Assembly (NCBI GenBank): GCA_023441905.1
Contig: JAEZNC010000027.1
Coordinates: 1 to 6,048, forward strand
Reading direction: 5' to 3'
Length of the DNA stretch: 6,048 nt
Source: Bacillota bacterium
Lineage (GTDB): Bacteria; Bacillota; Clostridia; Christensenellales; SZUA-584
Below, piece by piece: positions 5,625 through 6,048 of this stretch. The position numbers and the translations under genes are program-made. Within the stretch, counting starts at the first letter, position 1, and each line of letters opens with the position of its first letter. Under the pieces are notes generated by a model, which made no database searches, was not told where the DNA came from, and saw only the letters and a program-made list of their open reading frames with translations.

Positions 5625-6048
5625 TTAGCTCCTGCTTGTTTCTTTCAGTTGTTTTTCCAAGGCTTCAACACGCTGTATCAGGTTCTCAATCCGCTGCTTG
5701 TCCTTTTTTTCTTCCTGTATATAGTATCGAATCGAATTTGCCACCTTGGTCATATAAATATTAAACTCCGACTGATCCGTGACAATGGGCGCTATATAAA
5801 ACCTCGTCAGCTTTCTTATCGTTTTCTTAATCAGCACCACAATCGGGTTGCCTGTAATCGGTTTGTTGGGCTGCAGCAAACAGGTACGGTTCATCCTTTC
5901 CGTATTATCCACAAAGAAATCAAAATCAAAACAGTCATAAACCTGGCTGCTTTGTCTGGGCCTGTCAGACTCGAAAGGCAATATCTCTTTATCAAGGCCT
6001 TTTTCCTTTATTTCGGTTCGAATCTCCTGCATGATCTTTTCAATATCA
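5625..6048 (-). CDS. Small coiled-coil protein of a polysaccharide cluster with an IMxEIR-type N-terminal motif; N-terminus cut by window edge
   Basis: The frame is open to the right edge; 140 codons are visible from base 6047, ending in TAA. The first visible residues are DIEKIMQEIRTEIKEKGLDK. An IMxEIR...IKEKG segment of this kind is what I recall at the extreme N-terminus of several methyltransferases and related proteins in Gram-positive polysaccharide loci, so probably only a few codons are missing. The internal ATG at 6032 has no good ribosome binding site and would remove half of the motif. The middle holds an acidic aromatic patch (DCFDFDFFVDN), then a PITGNP turn, a basic amphipathic stretch VLIKKTIRKLTRFYIAPIV (71-89) and QSEFN. 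The C-terminus, about residues 105-136, is a heptad-like charged helix (IENLIQRVEALEKQLKE), a probable coiled coil. No catalytic domain is visible, so this is not an enzyme as seen here. It is more likely an adaptor, scaffold or N-terminal module. Function is not known. Confidence 0.7.
   Translation of the reverse strand, partial: DIEKIMQEIRTEIKEKGLDKEILPFESDRPRQSSQVYDCFDFDFFVDNTERMNRTCLLQPNKPITGNPIVVLIKKTIRKLTRFYIAPIVTDQSEFNIYMTKVANSIRYYIQEEKKDKQRIENLIQRVEALEKQLKETSRS

Noticed and set aside
5625..6032. Taking ATG 6032 as the true start of the small coiled-coil protein
   Set aside because: The frame continues upstream to the window edge with residues that complete the IMxEIR motif, and the ATG lacks a good ribosome binding site. 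The gene is better treated as truncated by the window.
1..6048. CRISPR array, insertion sequence, tRNA/rRNA gene or defence system
   Set aside because: I saw no regularly spaced direct repeats, transposase motifs, terminal inverted repeats, tRNA-like cloverleaf or nuclease domains. The window is accounted for by a glycan operon and an importer locus.

Overview
The window looks like a piece of a Gram-positive, Clostridia-like (Bacillota) chromosome or metagenomic contig. The indications are a lipoprotein signal peptide with a classic lipobox, strong purine-rich ribosome binding sites, a TTG start, Rho-independent terminators and moderate GC. This assignment is inference from style; there is no taxonomic marker gene. 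Every gene I can support lies on the minus strand, so transcription runs from base 6048 towards base 1.

Region A (6048 to 2107, read right to left) is a tightly packed surface-polysaccharide operon. It starts with a small protein that runs off the right edge and has an IMxEIR-type N-terminal motif and a C-terminal coiled coil. Three GT-B fold, GT4-type glycosyltransferases follow. Spacings are 2 nt, 13 nt and a 4-nt ATGA overlap, which points to one mRNA with translational coupling. The last two glycosyltransferases are tandem paralogues. A hairpin terminator closes the operon just after the last gene.

Region B (2106 to 1) is an ABC importer locus of the nitrate/sulfonate/taurine (SsuABC/TauABC) or NMT1/THI5-like type. 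A lipoprotein substrate-binding gene comes first, followed by a strong GAAA-loop terminator. Next is a 170-base spacer with a possible 17-codon leader ORF, and then an ATPase gene that starts at TTG and is still open at the left edge. No permease is visible in the window. It would be expected beyond base 1, but that is inference.

The two regions are separated by a terminator and probably have unrelated jobs: glycan assembly on one side, uptake of a small organic solute on the other. I did not see a mobile element, CRISPR array, RNA gene or clearly new defence-type system. The points most worth checking are the stand-alone IMxEIR/coiled-coil protein beside the glycosyltransferases, the terminator plus leader ORF that splits the importer operon, and the tandem glycosyltransferase duplication.
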